DNA from: an uncultured Cyclobacteriaceae bacterium | GTDB taxonomy: Bacteria > Bacteroidota > Bacteroidia > Cytophagales > Cyclobacteriaceae | Length of the DNA stretch: 64,000 nt | Direction: 5' to 3' | NCBI GenBank assembly: GCA_937146645.1 | Contig: CAKZRQ010000037.1 | Coordinates: forward strand, 62,001 to 126,000 | In this document: positions 63,516 to 64,000 of the stretch, one piece after another | How the letters are laid out: each line of letters opens with the position of its first letter | Position numbering within the stretch: position 1 is the first letter of the stretch | Program-made: the position numbers and the translations under genes | Notes under the pieces: generated by a model | Told to the model about the DNA's origin: nothing | The model's database searches: none | What the model saw: the letters and a program-made list of their open reading frames with translations, nothing else

Positions 63516-64000
63516 ATGAAAAATACTATCCTTGCCCTGATAATTATCCTGGGCACGAGCTCAATCACCTTAGCTCAAAAGAAAAAAGTAGAAAAGCGAT
63601 TTGATCGTGAAGAAGCCGAAGCCCATCTCACATATCTAGCATCAGATGAATTAATGGGAAGAGATCCCGCAAGGCCAGAAATGCAGCTAGCCATAGATTA
63701 TATCACTGGCGAATTCGAAAAATATGGCTTGATGCAAGTTCCCGGAGCAGTGGGTTATGCCCAGAGTATCCCTTTTAATCTTTCATCTCCTCCTAAAACC
63801 GGAAACCTTACCATGGGATCTGAGTCCTTCACTCAGAAGGAATCCATGTTAGTACTGGATGGCAAATCTCTATCTGGCAGTTTCGAGCTAGTTGATTTGG
63901 GCTATGGATTGGAAGAAGATTATGAGGGAAAGGACGTTCAGGGTAAAATTGTAGTAACAAATCTCGGAGCCCCGAACCAAATGAGCCCTGCCCAACTGTT
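63516..64000 (+). CDS. M28-family aminopeptidase, 5' part only
   Basis: Open from the ATG at 63516 to the end of the window (161 codons seen). A signal peptide (MKNTILALIIILGTSSITLA) is followed by YLASDELMGRDPARPEM and an AIDYITGEFEKYGL segment, the opening of exported M28 zinc aminopeptidases. The later VDLGYGLEEDYEGKDVQGKI stretch (quoted in part) fits the inserted PA domain. The zinc-binding catalytic half lies beyond the window, so activity cannot be judged. Confidence 0.8.
   Translation, partial: MKNTILALIIILGTSSITLAQKKKVEKRFDREEAEAHLTYLASDELMGRDPARPEMQLAIDYITGEFEKYGLMQVPGAVGYAQSIPFNLSSPPKTGNLTMGSESFTQKESMLVLDGKSLSGSFELVDLGYGLEEDYEGKDVQGKIVVTNLGAPNQMSPAQL

Noticed and set aside
1-64000. 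tRNA, rRNA, CRISPR repeats, insertion sequences, toxin-antitoxin or defence clusters.
   Set aside because: None seen on either strand: intergenic gaps are short, lack clover-leaf or spaced direct repeats, and no transposase, nuclease-helicase or toxin-like ORF was recognised.

Overview
The window looks like an ordinary stretch of chromosome from a Bacteroidota bacterium, most likely of the Cytophagales (Cyclobacteriaceae/Algoriphagus-like). That placement is inference. It rests on moderate-to-low GC, weak Shine-Dalgarno sites, several starts preceded by the Bacteroidota -7 box TAnnTTTG, and typical families: DUF2452, DUF4136, GIN-domain protein, a lipoprotein Skp, PD40-OmpA fusions and a tricorn-type S41 protease. 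I see no rRNA, tRNA, insertion sequence, prophage, CRISPR array or classical defence island. Genes are dense and no gene-free gap exceeds about 300 bases; the longest is the 269-base region ahead of pckA.

Layout. 1-6 kb: the end of a GIN-domain protein, a small zinc-ribbon protein with msrB, a secreted sulfatase, a BASS-type transporter overlapping an acyltransferase, and 4-hydroxyphenylpyruvate dioxygenase. 6-13 kb: a secreted GH2 glycosidase, a phosphohexomutase and an egtB-egtD pair. 13-19 kb: murB, a DUF4136 lipoprotein, an Mpo1-like protein, a single-domain response regulator, an unknown protein, an unlisted 49-residue membrane protein, and a glycerate kinase/amino-acid symporter pair. 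19-29 kb: a GH20 lipoprotein, a Tat-exported oxidoreductase, an OmpA/PD40 protein, a deoxyhypusine-synthase-like protein, lipoprotein Skp, a histone-deacetylase-like hydrolase, a holin-IV-type membrane protein, a fatty-acid desaturase and an orphan BlaI-type repressor. 29-39 kb: tricorn-like protease, tyrS, a TetR regulator, a POT peptide transporter, pckA with a palindromic operator, cyclophilin and hemG.

39-44 kb holds a secreted unknown, two adjacent TetR-family regulators with an SRPBCC protein between matching terminators, and a ceramidase-like hydrolase. 44-53.4 kb carries a 160-residue membrane protein with parE-parC-trmH, an AGMO-like hydroxylase with a lipoprotein, and ROK kinase, YkgJ-type and CvfB-like genes. 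53.5-64 kb has 3-hydroxybutyryl-CoA dehydrogenase, a deoxynucleoside kinase, a rhomboid operon including an unlisted 47-residue protein, an HPt protein, an S9 peptidase, gamma-glutamyltransferase, mnmA, an RluA-family synthase and the start of an M28 peptidase.

Working together. Peptide and amino-acid use is prominent (S9, S41 tricorn, M28, GGT, POT, AGCS, HPPD, PckA), with secreted glycan-active enzymes (sulfatase, GH2, GH20) but no SusCD pair. Redox protection is represented by MsrB and EgtB/EgtD. I do not see a convincing undescribed multi-gene system. The best leads are a strong terminator ending on the base before the HDAC-like start codon, a DHS-family protein with glycine where the catalytic lysine should be, the TetR-TetR-SRPBCC cassette between matching hairpins, the pckA operator, and two small membrane ORFs.
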